NCBI RefSeq assembly: GCF_024055595.1 | Contig: NZ_JAMXOF010000005.1 | Location: 55,729-119,728, forward strand | DNA from: Mucilaginibacter aurantiaciroseus | Lineage (GTDB): Bacteria; Bacteroidota; Bacteroidia; Sphingobacteriales; Sphingobacteriaceae | Length of the DNA: 64,000 nt | Direction of reading: 5' to 3' | Shown: piece after piece, positions 52,567-61,836 of the stretch | Layout: each line of letters starts with the position of its first letter | Numbering within the stretch: the first letter of the stretch is position 1 | Translations under genes and position numbers: made by a program | Notes under the pieces: model-generated | Databases searched by the model: none | Told to the model about the DNA's origin: nothing | Seen by the model: only the letters and a program-made list of their open reading frames with translations

Positions 52567-52660
52567 CGTCATTGCGAGCGTAGCATGGCAATCTTCGATA
52601 GAAAAGTAGGCGACCCGCTTATCGAAAATTGCCACGTCGCTATCGCTCCTCGCAATGACG
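52567..52660. repeat. CGTCATTGCGAG inverted-repeat element (full copy)
   Basis: Perfect 12-bp arms CGTCATTGCGAG (52567-52578) and CTCGCAATGACG (52649-52660) enclose an inner imperfect stem (TGGCAATCTTCGATA with TATCGAAAATTGCCA). The element is a 94-base cruciform-forming repeat with no coding potential; partial relatives lie at 32129, 37513 and 47162. Confidence 0.8.
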
Positions 52661-52678
52661 CGTGTTTTATCCTCTTTA

Positions 52679-53698
52679 TCACCTCTTCTCTACCCTATCA
52701 TAAAACCCACCGAAGCTGTTTACCTTCACAGCCTCTTCCGCGAAGAAATCTCCCGGGAAACCTAATTCTATTTTGCTGGCATCGTCCAGTTTGGCAATAT
52801 GCTCCGGGGTTAATACAACGTCCACTGTTTTCAGATTATCTTTTAATTGGTCAATTTTGGTAGCGCCAACAATTGGGATACAACTGAAACCTTTGCTCAT
52901 GGTCCATTGCAGGGCTACGTGGCTTTCAGATACACCAAGTTCCTCGGCTATTTCCATTACTACTTTGGTGATACTTTCGGCGCGGGCATCCAGGCGCTTA
53001 CTGTCGGCTTTAATGCGGCCTTTGTCGCCTTTTAGGTATTTACCGGTTAATGCGCCACCGGCCAATGGTGCCCATGGCGTAATCGTCATCCCGAAATGTT
53101 TAGCCATCGGGATCAGCTCGCGCTCGGCAGTACGGGCAAGCAGGCTGTATTCCACCTGCAAGGCTATGAACTGGCTCCAGCCCATCAGCTCGGCAAGGGT
53201 GTTGCCTTTTGCTACTACCCAGGCAGGGGTGTCGCTTATGGCGGCATAGGTTACCTTACCTTGTTTAATCAGGTCGTCCAGGCCGCGCAGCACCTCATCT
53301 ATAGGCGTAATATCGTCCCAAATGTGCAGATATAACACATCTATAAAATCCGTCTTTAAACGTTTAAGACTGTCCTCCACGCTACGCATCATGTTCTTGC
53401 GACTATTCCCGCTGGCGTTGGGGTTGGTTATATTATCCTTTAAAGTATATTTTGTGGCGAGCACAAAGTAATCGCGGTCCTGGGTCGACAGATAGTCGCC
53501 AATGATCTTTTCGCTGGTGCCAAGTTTATAGATATTGGCCGTATCCAGGAAGTTGCCGCCGGCGTTGGCGTATGCGTCCATGATCTCGAAACTGGTTGCG
53601 GCATCTGCGCCCCATCCGCCTTGGGTGCCAAAGCCCATGGTGCCTAAACAAAGTTCGGATACTTTAAGGCCCGAGCGGCCCAGTAATTTATATTTCAT
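52679..53698 (-). CDS. Aldo/keto reductase
   Basis: A 339-residue NADPH-dependent oxidoreductase with a TIM barrel. The tetrad is visible: Asp in FLDTANIYKLG (Asp and Tyr), Lys in VLATKYTL and His in DVLYLHIWDD; the NADP-binding tail has IPIVGATKIDQL. The substrate is unknown; these enzymes reduce sugar aldehydes, ketones or detoxify carbonyls. Confidence 0.93.
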   Translation of the reverse strand: MKYKLLGRSGLKVSELCLGTMGFGTQGGWGADAATSFEIMDAYANAGGNFLDTANIYKLGTSEKIIGDYLSTQDRDYFVLATKYTLKDNITNPNASGNSRKNMMRSVEDSLKRLKTDFIDVLYLHIWDDITPIDEVLRGLDDLIKQGKVTYAAISDTPAWVVAKGNTLAELMGWSQFIALQVEYSLLARTAERELIPMAKHFGMTITPWAPLAGGALTGKYLKGDKGRIKADSKRLDARAESITKVVMEIAEELGVSESHVALQWTMSKGFSCIPIVGATKIDQLKDNLKTVDVVLTPEHIAKLDDASKIELGFPGDFFAEEAVKVNSFGGFYDRVEKR

Positions 53699-53815
53699 AG
53701 TGATGTATTTGTTATGTAAACGCTGTAAGCAAAACTCCTGTTTTTAAAACCGCAAATAAAAATGCCGGTAAACAATACGTGTATGCCAATTGTAAATATA
53801 TCAAACATTACCGCC

Positions 53816-54142
53816 ATGAAGATCATCACCTTGCATAAACCTGTTAACGTTAACGAGCTTTACAATCACATTAACGAGAGGCTTAACCCCATTTTCCATA
53901 AGCAAAAGCAAAGCGACATCAGTTTTACCATAAGTAATACCCCGGCAGGCGTCGAAATCACGCAACCAGAGTTTTATGAGGGCGTTCTGTTCACCATTGC
54001 CGTGCAGCACGATGAGCTTTGGATAACCCGCAACGAGCATTATGTGGACGATGTAAACAACATCACGGTAGAATCTATCCTAAACAGTTTATTTGATGAT
54101 ATCTCGAATGGACGGGGAACGGATCTGGTGCAGGAGGGGTAG
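53816..54142 (+). CDS. Small protein of unknown function
   Basis: About 108 residues from ATG 53816 (MKIITLHKPVNVNELYNHINERLNPIF). Mostly alpha-beta with no signal peptide and no motif I can name. Longer starts at 53762 and 53783 exist in frame but begin with unlikely residues. It is followed by a terminator and has coding-like base composition, so it is probably real. Confidence 0.5.
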   Translation: MKIITLHKPVNVNELYNHINERLNPIFHKQKQSDISFTISNTPAGVEITQPEFYEGVLFTIAVQHDELWITRNEHYVDDVNNITVESILNSLFDDISNGRGTDLVQEG

Positions 54143-54217
54143 TGTAATAGTTTTACTCGCCCCTAATACGCTTCGCTGGTCTACCCCTTTTGCTACACAA
54201 AGAGGGTGAAAAAACAA

Positions 54218-54247
54218 AAACCCGCTTTGCAAAAACAAAGCGGGTTT
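54218..54247. terminator. Bidirectional terminator
   Basis: Perfect 12-base arms AAACCCGCTTTG and CAAAGCGGGTTT with a 6-base loop, between the small protein gene (+) and the desaturase gene (-). Confidence 0.9.
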
Positions 54248-54265
54248 CATAATATCTGTTATAGC

Positions 54266-55246
54266 TTATCCGTTGATCCAGCTGAACTTATATTCCAGCA
54301 TTGGGTTTTTCATACGTTCGGCAACGCGGATGAGGCGGTTTGGCAGGTTCATGATGTAATCACGGGCCTTTTCGCCGTCCTCTTTCAGGTCAGTAACGCT
54401 TTCGATATGCCAGTCTTCTATCAGTTCTTTTAATATATCAACGTAGTCGATAGCAGTGTAAATACCCAAACGCTCTGCAGCATCGGTAAAGTGGCCGAAT
54501 GTTTGGCCGATCTTCAAACCAATCTCGCGCAGGAAGTGGGCAGGCATCACAATTTTTTTGCGCATCATATCTTCAAAGGCAAGCATAGCCTCGTTAGGGT
54601 CAACCTCAAATATTTTTTCGATAAAGTATTTGTAGGCTTTAGCGTGGCGGGCTTCGTCGCTGGCAATTACACCACACATTTTTGATAACAGCGCATCTCC
54701 ATCCTTTTTAGCCTGTGAGGCTACGCGGCGGTGAGATACATTTGTTGCCAGCTCCTGAAAGGATGTATAGATAAAGTTACGGTATGGGTCGTGGCCGGTA
54801 CCTATGTCAAAACCATCGGCAATAAGGTATTGGGTAGATACCTCCATCATGCGCATATTAACACGGCCGCTTAAGTAAAGGTATTTGTTTAAAAGATCGC
54901 CATGGCGATTCTCTTCTGCTGTCCAGTGGCGAGTCCATTTCATCCAGCCACCTTCTTCGTTATCAGATACACCTTCAACCATGCTTAACCACGATTCGTA
55001 GGTAGGCAGGGCTTCTTCGGTAATGGTATCGCCTATCAGCACGGCAACAAGGTCATAAGATAAGCCCTTTGCGCTTTCCTGCATCTCTTTTATCTCGCTA
55101 AAAAACGTACCCCTCGACGCGTCAGGCAAAAAATCTGACGGCTGCCAAATGGTATCGATAGGCTTAAGATACTCGCTCATCTTTTCAAGCATGAACTTCT
55201 CTATATGCCCCATTACTTCTTTACGTTTATCCTCAAAAAACTTCAT
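54266..55246 (-). CDS. Soluble acyl-ACP desaturase (ferritin-like di-iron)
   Basis: A 326-residue all-helical di-iron enzyme that puts a double bond into acyl chains on acyl carrier protein. The two iron-binding motifs are EENRH (in WTAEENRHGDLL) and DEARH (in IASDEARHAKAY), spaced as in plant stearoyl-ACP desaturases. Such soluble desaturases are rare outside plants, actinobacteria and some Bacteroidota. Electron donors are not adjacent. Confidence 0.93.
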   Translation of the reverse strand: MKFFEDKRKEVMGHIEKFMLEKMSEYLKPIDTIWQPSDFLPDASRGTFFSEIKEMQESAKGLSYDLVAVLIGDTITEEALPTYESWLSMVEGVSDNEEGGWMKWTRHWTAEENRHGDLLNKYLYLSGRVNMRMMEVSTQYLIADGFDIGTGHDPYRNFIYTSFQELATNVSHRRVASQAKKDGDALLSKMCGVIASDEARHAKAYKYFIEKIFEVDPNEAMLAFEDMMRKKIVMPAHFLREIGLKIGQTFGHFTDAAERLGIYTAIDYVDILKELIEDWHIESVTDLKEDGEKARDYIMNLPNRLIRVAERMKNPMLEYKFSWING

Positions 55247-55291
55247 AGTATTATCTTAGGTGGGCAAAGTTAATCATTTAAATCTATAATA

Positions 55292-56437
55292 TTATTTCGC
55301 CCCGGTATAATCAATCGCCTGTTTCATACAGTCGCTTAAGTTGTTAATTGCGGGTGGGCCATTAAATATCGAGAAGTTGTTATTATAATCCCACATTATC
55401 CCCGGTATGCCCATTTCCTTTAAATTTTTACGTACCGCCTTTATATATCTGCAACGGCTGTCTGCATCGGCATACTTATTATATACACCATACTCGCCGC
55501 ATAATATAGGTACGCCATACTTGGCCCCCCAGTTTTTTACAATTAGCAATTTATCGTGTACCGATTGTTCGTTACCATCGGTACAGTACTGGTAATAATT
55601 ATGCTCGCCCCATGTACCAACTGCTTTTGGGTTTAACGGCGGGTATGTTTTTACATTATATGGAAACGGCACCCCCGTGGTAGCCATTTGGTTGCCAACC
55701 CAATCTGCCCCCTGGTGTGTAAAAAAAAACGGCTCATAAAAATGGAAGGTGTAAATGATGTTCTCATCGGCAAGCCTTTCCATACGGCTTAACTCGTAAA
55801 TGCTGTTAAAGTTTGATGCGCCTACAATTAAAGTGCGTTTCTTATCAACCTTACGGATGGCGGTTACAATATTGTAAGAAGCATCTTTCCACACTTTGGG
55901 GTTCATGTGGGGCGGCTCGTTATATAACTCAAAAAAAACTATTTCCGGGCTTTCCCGTCTATATCTATTAGTTAATATAAGCCATAGGTTAATAAGCTTT
56001 GGCGTTTCAGTTAAATAATTAGTATCATTTAAATTACCATAATGATAATCAATAATAAATTTTAGCCCATGCGCCTTACATTGTTTCAAAACTTCATCAA
56101 TATGAGTAAATACTTTCTCAACCGGAATATTTTGGCTTTGGAAGTATGCAAATGCAACAGGCAGCCTAATACTTTTAAACCCAAGTTGTCTTATTAACTC
56201 AAAATCGGCATTTTTAATGGGCTTTATACTTAAAACATCCTTGTTCCAGGTTTGCTCCAGCCAGGATACACTTACGCCGGGCCCAATACTTTTAGCTCTA
56301 TTAAAGGCAATTTGCCTTTCGGTTAAAAATATTGGATTACTTTTTGCAATATTACACTGCATTATTATAATTAATATCATAATAGGCAGGTTTATAAACA
56401 GTTTTGGAAACGTATTTTTGAGAACTGGATTTTTCAA
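55292..56437 (-). CDS. Secreted GH5 glycoside hydrolase (cellulase-type)
   Basis: A 381-residue TIM-barrel glycanase. A signal peptide (KLFINLPIMILIIIMQCNIA) precedes the GH5 domain; the acid/base Glu is in FELYNEPP and the nucleophile Glu is in ILCGEYGVY, both as in retaining endo-glucanases. It starts at a TTG (56437); an internal ATG at 56380 would cut into the signal peptide. It is divergent from the exopolysaccharide operon, with only 53 bases between starts, and matches the role of BcsZ-like hydrolases that accompany cellulose synthases. Confidence 0.88.
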   Translation of the reverse strand: MKNPVLKNTFPKLFINLPIMILIIIMQCNIAKSNPIFLTERQIAFNRAKSIGPGVSVSWLEQTWNKDVLSIKPIKNADFELIRQLGFKSIRLPVAFAYFQSQNIPVEKVFTHIDEVLKQCKAHGLKFIIDYHYGNLNDTNYLTETPKLINLWLILTNRYRRESPEIVFFELYNEPPHMNPKVWKDASYNIVTAIRKVDKKRTLIVGASNFNSIYELSRMERLADENIIYTFHFYEPFFFTHQGADWVGNQMATTGVPFPYNVKTYPPLNPKAVGTWGEHNYYQYCTDGNEQSVHDKLLIVKNWGAKYGVPILCGEYGVYNKYADADSRCRYIKAVRKNLKEMGIPGIMWDYNNNFSIFNGPPAINNLSDCMKQAIDYTGAK

Positions 56438-56490
56438 TGTTTTAGTGCTTATTAAAAGTTAACTTATTTATTATAATTTAAGAACACAAA

Positions 56491-57837
56491 ATGTTTGTTC
56501 AAATTTCAAAAGAAGAGTATACAAAAGAGATATCCAAAAAAGCCTGGTATCAAACTAATAATATAATCTGGACAATTATATTCCTTTACCCCATCTTCAG
56601 TATTGTCGATTTTATATACGCAAACAACATTTGGGTGCAGTTTTTAATTGTACGTATTATTACTGTACTTATTATATACGGCTTGTACAGTTTTTTCCAG
56701 GCGCGCAGGTATAATTACCGAACGTTGCTGCATATCGCCTTCTTCCTGTTATCAATTACGTGTGCAATTTTATGTAATGTAGTTAATATTCAACAGCAGA
56801 ATACTTACTACCTAATATACGCAACCATCATATTGTTTTTTAACCTGCAGGTTTTTTGGGAGCCTATAAACTCTATCATTCAAACTTTAGCAGCATTATT
56901 ATTGCTTGCCATATTTTATAACCTTTTTAGCGAGTACACATTAGACCTTGTTATTAGCAACGGCGGGCAAGTTTTCTTCATTATTGCCTTCATTTCCTGT
57001 TTAATACCCAACGCGCGTTACAAAGTTATTGCGCGCGATGTACGCTCGCAGCTCCTGATCGAAAAAAGCAACGAACAGCTTAAAGAACAAAACCAAAACA
57101 TCAACGAAAAAAATAATATTATTGACCGCCAGTACGAGCAACTACGCAAGCTTGACGATCAAAAAAACAGCTTCATAAATATTGCCGGCCACGACCTAAA
57201 GAACCTTATAGGTTCTATAATGATGAGCAACAACATGCTTAAAGAAGAGGATTACCGCCTCAGTTCCGACCAAAAAGACTATACCAGCTATATTGGTGAG
57301 AGTGCCGAAAAAATGCAGTACATGCTTAACAAGCTTATGGATGTTAAGGAGATCGAGTCGCCGGAGATGAAATTTAACCTGGAGATATTTGATATTAACG
57401 CCGAAGTTAACCATGTATTTAAGGGCTTGCAGGAAACGGCCCAGATGAAAAATATCCATTTGACGGATAACATTTTAAAACTGCCGCTTAACGTAAAACT
57501 TGACAAAGTATTTGTGGGCCAGATTTTTCAAAATTTACTCTCAAATGCTATAAAGTTTTCGCAAACCAACAACGATATAAAAGTTGTTTCCAATTTACAA
57601 CGCCAGAAATTTGTGTTCGAGATTATTGATGAGGGTGTTGCCATTGGGCAGGAAGAACTTGAAATGATGTTTAACAAGCTAAAAACGCTTAATGATGCAT
57701 CGGGCCCTATGGAGAGCAGGCTAGGCCTGGGCCTTTCTATTGCCAAACTAATGACCAAAGAGCTTGGTGGTGAGCTTATTTACCGTAGCGACGATAACGG
57801 CAACTATTTTAGAGTAGAATTTTACGTAATAAACTAA
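56491..57837 (+). CDS. Multi-spanning membrane sensor histidine kinase
   Basis: A 448-residue kinase. Residues about 20-185 hold five or six membrane helices with short loops, then a coiled coil (LIEKSNEQLKEQNQNINE), HisKA with the phospho-His in INIAGHDLKNLIGSI and HATPase with NLLSNAIKFS, DEGVAIG and LGLGLSIAKL. No receiver domain. It starts the operon and is followed after 14 bases by the BcsB-like gene, so its output is probably polysaccharide synthesis. Confidence 0.88.
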   Translation: MFVQISKEEYTKEISKKAWYQTNNIIWTIIFLYPIFSIVDFIYANNIWVQFLIVRIITVLIIYGLYSFFQARRYNYRTLLHIAFFLLSITCAILCNVVNIQQQNTYYLIYATIILFFNLQVFWEPINSIIQTLAALLLLAIFYNLFSEYTLDLVISNGGQVFFIIAFISCLIPNARYKVIARDVRSQLLIEKSNEQLKEQNQNINEKNNIIDRQYEQLRKLDDQKNSFINIAGHDLKNLIGSIMMSNNMLKEEDYRLSSDQKDYTSYIGESAEKMQYMLNKLMDVKEIESPEMKFNLEIFDINAEVNHVFKGLQETAQMKNIHLTDNILKLPLNVKLDKVFVGQIFQNLLSNAIKFSQTNNDIKVVSNLQRQKFVFEIIDEGVAIGQEELEMMFNKLKTLNDASGPMESRLGLGLSIAKLMTKELGGELIYRSDDNGNYFRVEFYVIN

Positions 57838-57850
57838 CGACTATAATCTG

Positions 57851-59938
57851 ATGAAAAGATTTCTGACTTTCCTGGCTTTCATACTAATTACCACGGCCTC
57901 GTACTCCCAAAAAATTATGTCCTTTAAAGCAATGGGCCATAACGATGACGAACCCATATTTGGTATGAGTGGCGCCAGTTCCTTTTATTTCAAGATCATC
58001 CCTCAGTATGAAATAAACGGTAGTAAGCTGGTTATATACTTTGAACCGTCGCAGGCGTTGATCCGCGACAAGTCATACATCAACTTATTTGTTGGTACCA
58101 AACCGGTATATAGCGGCCGCTTAACAAAAGACTCTATCCAGAAAATTGTTTTTCCATTATCTAAGGTTGATATCTCAACAGATAACTACCTTAAAGTAAC
58201 CGTTAAAACACTTTTAACCATTACAGACGACCAATGTCGCGACCTGGATAACCCGGCCATGTGGTTAAAAATCAAGAACTACTCTTATCTGTCGTTGTTA
58301 AAAAGCAGTAAAAACTTCTTCAATAATATAAACATCAGCAATTGTTTCGATTCAAAAACAGCCATAGTTTACAACAGCAACCCAAGCCTGCATGATCTTA
58401 AGGCGGTTGCCTGGGCATATTCGAGATTAAAGAAAACACAAACCAAAAACATTGGTGTTTACGAATTAGATAAATTACCGGATAGCGTACGTAACTACAT
58501 TATGGTTGGTACCATGCCAACTTTACCGGCAAATAAACAAGCATTAGTAAAAGTTACACCACAAGCCAACCAGGGCTTGTTATACCTGCATAAATCTGTA
58601 GCTACGGTAACCGATACGGTAACCCGTATGGTTGATGCAGGCGGCAGGTTTACATCTGTTAAATCGGTATTGTTAGAATCTGTACCTACAGAGATATTGT
58701 TTGTTACCGGTGGTGATGACGCAGGTTACGAAAAAACCATTACCGCTTTAGGCAATATGAATGTGCTTAACTCAACCTTTGGCGATTACCTTTTGGTAAA
58801 TAAAGCACAAAATACCTTCTTTAAAACTATTGATGAGAACCGCTCTAAACTAACGTTAAAGCAAATTGGCGGTAATAGCGATTTCTTGTCAGGTATCGGC
58901 TCGTTAAAAAGCTCGTTCAACTTTAAAAACTCCGATTTTAGCTTTACCCCCAAAGAGGTTGAGATCCGCATAGTTGCTAACTACAGCGCCCTAAACCCGG
59001 GCGACCGTGGTTTTTTTAACATATACCTTAACGGCCTATTGTTAAGCAGCGAAAAATTAGATGCATCGGGTAAGTTAAACTCATCTATTACCATTAACCG
59101 TTACCAGCACCACAAGTACAACACACTTGAGGCCGAGTTTAGATTTTACCCTAACAATGGTAACTGTAAAAACAGCTTTACCAACTTTTTTGCCGAGATA
59201 GACGCTGATAAATCATACCTGGAATCTAAAAACCCGTTCATCACCAGCGATCTAAGCTTCTACCAATATCCTGAAGCGTTTAACAACGGCACAACCCGCA
59301 TAGTGGTATCAAAACCATATGCCAAATATGCTGCAGGCGCCATGGGCGAGATCGTTTATGAGCTAAACAATAACATTAATGCTAATAACTTCCCTGAGTT
59401 TATATACTCTGAGGATATTGCCAAAACACCATCAGAGCTTAAAAAGAATAACATTATAGCCTTATTATCTAAGGATGATAAGTTGCTGGAAGAGTTCCCG
59501 GATGCCCCTATTAAGTTTAACCGCAACTTTAGGCTGTACAATACCGATAATAATACGGTGGTGTACTCGCTGTCAGATACAACATCAAACGGTTTGGCCC
59601 AGATCTTCTATGGCCGAAGCAACAATGCAACGCTGGTATTAACCGCCACTGGTAAACACCTGGCCGATGCTTTCCTTGCTGCATCAAAATCAATTACCGA
59701 GCGGCTATCAACGCTGAGCAGTAACGTTTGTATCTCTGATGTTAACAATAACAAATACCTGTTTAATATAAATAAATCAAGCGAGAACCTGGAGTACATT
59801 GACACCAAGAGCGCGTTAACCCGTTTCTGGGATACTTACAACCTTTACATCTTATTAGGCATACTGGTGCTTATACTGTTATCATTCCTTTACATCCGTT
59901 CAAAGGTCCAAAAATCGCAGGAACTTTTTAACGACTAA
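57851..59938 (+). CDS. BcsB-like periplasmic cellulose-synthase subunit
   Basis: A 695-residue protein with a signal peptide (to about residue 19, ASYSQ) and one C-terminal membrane helix (LYILLGILVLILLSFLYI). The body alternates carbohydrate-binding-like beta modules and flavodoxin-like domains as in BcsB (for example LKAVAWAYSRLKKTQTKNIG and FTPKEVEIRIVANYSALNPGDRGF followed by FNIYLNGLLL). BcsB guides the growing glucan through the periplasm and stabilises the synthase. It lies immediately upstream of the glycosyltransferase gene. Confidence 0.82.
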   Translation: MKRFLTFLAFILITTASYSQKIMSFKAMGHNDDEPIFGMSGASSFYFKIIPQYEINGSKLVIYFEPSQALIRDKSYINLFVGTKPVYSGRLTKDSIQKIVFPLSKVDISTDNYLKVTVKTLLTITDDQCRDLDNPAMWLKIKNYSYLSLLKSSKNFFNNINISNCFDSKTAIVYNSNPSLHDLKAVAWAYSRLKKTQTKNIGVYELDKLPDSVRNYIMVGTMPTLPANKQALVKVTPQANQGLLYLHKSVATVTDTVTRMVDAGGRFTSVKSVLLESVPTEILFVTGGDDAGYEKTITALGNMNVLNSTFGDYLLVNKAQNTFFKTIDENRSKLTLKQIGGNSDFLSGIGSLKSSFNFKNSDFSFTPKEVEIRIVANYSALNPGDRGFFNIYLNGLLLSSEKLDASGKLNSSITINRYQHHKYNTLEAEFRFYPNNGNCKNSFTNFFAEIDADKSYLESKNPFITSDLSFYQYPEAFNNGTTRIVVSKPYAKYAAGAMGEIVYELNNNINANNFPEFIYSEDIAKTPSELKKNNIIALLSKDDKLLEEFPDAPIKFNRNFRLYNTDNNTVVYSLSDTTSNGLAQIFYGRSNNATLVLTATGKHLADAFLAASKSITERLSTLSSNVCISDVNNNKYLFNINKSSENLEYIDTKSALTRFWDTYNLYILLGILVLILLSFLYIRSKVQKSQELFND

Positions 59939-59987
59939 TGTTTAACGAAGCAGAGGCACAAGGTTTTAATTATATATTAATTTATTC

Positions 59988-61835
59988 ATGAGTATATCAA
60001 TTCCTGAATTGTTGACTAATGATGGGTTTATCACAGCAGGTGACCGCGATGCAATTGAAATACATTCAAATGAATCGGGGTTATCCTTCATCAAGATAGC
60101 GCTCACTTCGGGATATATTTCACGTAAAAATTACGACCGGTGCATACTTAACGCGGGGTATACGCTTAACGAGCATCCCCGTGATGAAGCCTATGACGAA
60201 GAGGTGCTCAGCAAAATAGACCTCAACTTTGCGCACGACCGTTTGGCCATGCCGCTGCGTATCCAAAATGGCAAGGTGGTTTGTTTAATGGCTTCGCCGG
60301 ATGATACCCTGTTTATAGATTTTATCCGCTTTACTTACGATATGGAGCCCGAGATTATCCTGGCATCCGATCTGGATATTACCTGGCTTAGCAACAAGTT
60401 ACTGGGCGATAAATATACCAAGTCGGCTGTATTTGAGCTGATGAAGCGCGATCCGGATAGCTCTGCGGTGGTAACCTTTTCAACCGCGCAGCTTATTGTG
60501 ATATTTGTGATCATAGCCATAGTTGCCATTGGCCTTGTGCTAAGCTTTAAGAACACATCCATCATCATCAACGTCATCATCAGTTCGTTCTTTTTGGTGG
60601 CCATTATATTTAAGCTTTTCCTGGCCCTGGTGGGTTCAAGGTTCGAGCTGCACCAGGCCGTAACCAAAGAGGAACTAAAATTGTTAAACGATGATGACCT
60701 GCCCATTTACACCATATTGTTGCCGGTATTTAGGGAAGATAAGCTGATCAAAAAACTCATCTGGAACCTGCAATCGATAGATTATCCACGCCATAAGCTG
60801 GATATTAAGCTATTGATAGAAGAAGAGGACGATAAAACGTTTAACGCGGTAAAAAACCTTGATTTCCCCGCGGTGTTTGAGGTGATAGTAGTACCCTATC
60901 ATATGCCCAAAACAAAACCTAAAGCCTGTAACTACGGCCTGCACTTTGCCCGCGGCAAGTACCTAACTATATATGATGCCGAGGATATCCCCGATACTGA
61001 TCAGCTTAAAAAAGTTGTTTCTTTATTTGGCAAGCTGCCTAAAGAATACATTTGCGTACAAAGCGCGTTAAACTACTTTAACCGTAACGAGAACTTCCTA
61101 ACCCGTATGTTTACCCTGGAGTATTCGTACTGGTTTGATTATATGCTGCCGGGGCTGGATACCCTTGATATCCCTATCCCATTGGGCGGTACCAGTAACC
61201 ACTTTAAACTGCATGAACTGGTAGAACTTGGCGCATGGGACCCCTTTAACGTAACCGAAGATGCCGACCTTGGTGTGCGCGTTTATGCAAAGGGTTATAA
61301 AGTTGCCATCATTAACTCTACCACTTATGAAGAAGCCAATAACGAGCCGTTTAACTGGATTCGCCAGCGTAGCCGCTGGATCAAGGGATACATGCAAACC
61401 TACCTGGTACACATGCGCCACCCGGTTGACTTTTGGAAAGAAATTGGCTGGAAAGGTTTCCTGGGTTTCAATTTCTTTATAGGCGCTACACCAATTATCT
61501 TTTTGGTATACCCGCTGTTACTAATCTTCTTTATCTGTTACGTTGTATTTGATCTTTCCGGCATCCGTACCCTCTTCCCGGATTGGGTACTGTTCATGTC
61601 CATCTTTAACCTCATGGTGGGCAACATCCTCATGATATACATCAACATGATAGCGGTATTTAAAAGGCGCTACTACGAGCTCATCCTGTTTGCTGTAGCC
61701 AACCCAATTTACTGGCTAATGCACTCCATATCGGCCTATAAAGGGCTGTATCAGCTAATTGTAAAGCCGTTCTACTGGGAAAAAACCAACCACGGATTAA
61801 GTAAAGTAAACAGCCCAACAAACGTTGTAAAATAA
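59988..61835 (+). CDS. Family 2 processive glycosyltransferase with N-terminal GspE_N/MshEN-like domain
   Basis: A 615-residue membrane synthase. Residues about 1-140 are a GspE_N/MshEN-like domain (GLSFIKIALTSGYISRKN; FAHDRLAMPLRIQNGKVVCLMASPDD). Two helices follow (about 168-186 and 192-214), then the GT2 domain with Asp330 in IYDAEDIPD, Asp425 in VTEDADLG and the processivity motif QRSRW (460-464), and about four C-terminal helices. The catalytic motifs are those of cellulose/hyaluronan-type synthases. There is no C-terminal PilZ domain, the usual c-di-GMP sensor of BcsA. The MshEN module can bind c-di-GMP in other proteins, but its consensus Arg-Leu-Gly start is altered here. Confidence 0.9.
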   Translation: MSISIPELLTNDGFITAGDRDAIEIHSNESGLSFIKIALTSGYISRKNYDRCILNAGYTLNEHPRDEAYDEEVLSKIDLNFAHDRLAMPLRIQNGKVVCLMASPDDTLFIDFIRFTYDMEPEIILASDLDITWLSNKLLGDKYTKSAVFELMKRDPDSSAVVTFSTAQLIVIFVIIAIVAIGLVLSFKNTSIIINVIISSFFLVAIIFKLFLALVGSRFELHQAVTKEELKLLNDDDLPIYTILLPVFREDKLIKKLIWNLQSIDYPRHKLDIKLLIEEEDDKTFNAVKNLDFPAVFEVIVVPYHMPKTKPKACNYGLHFARGKYLTIYDAEDIPDTDQLKKVVSLFGKLPKEYICVQSALNYFNRNENFLTRMFTLEYSYWFDYMLPGLDTLDIPIPLGGTSNHFKLHELVELGAWDPFNVTEDADLGVRVYAKGYKVAIINSTTYEEANNEPFNWIRQRSRWIKGYMQTYLVHMRHPVDFWKEIGWKGFLGFNFFIGATPIIFLVYPLLLIFFICYVVFDLSGIRTLFPDWVLFMSIFNLMVGNILMIYINMIAVFKRRYYELILFAVANPIYWLMHSISAYKGLYQLIVKPFYWEKTNHGLSKVNSPTNVVK

Positions 61836-61836
61836 T

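Noticed and set aside
59988..61835. Canonical BcsA cellulose synthase
   Set aside because: No PilZ domain and an extra N-terminal GspE_N-like domain; only the GT2 core is shared.
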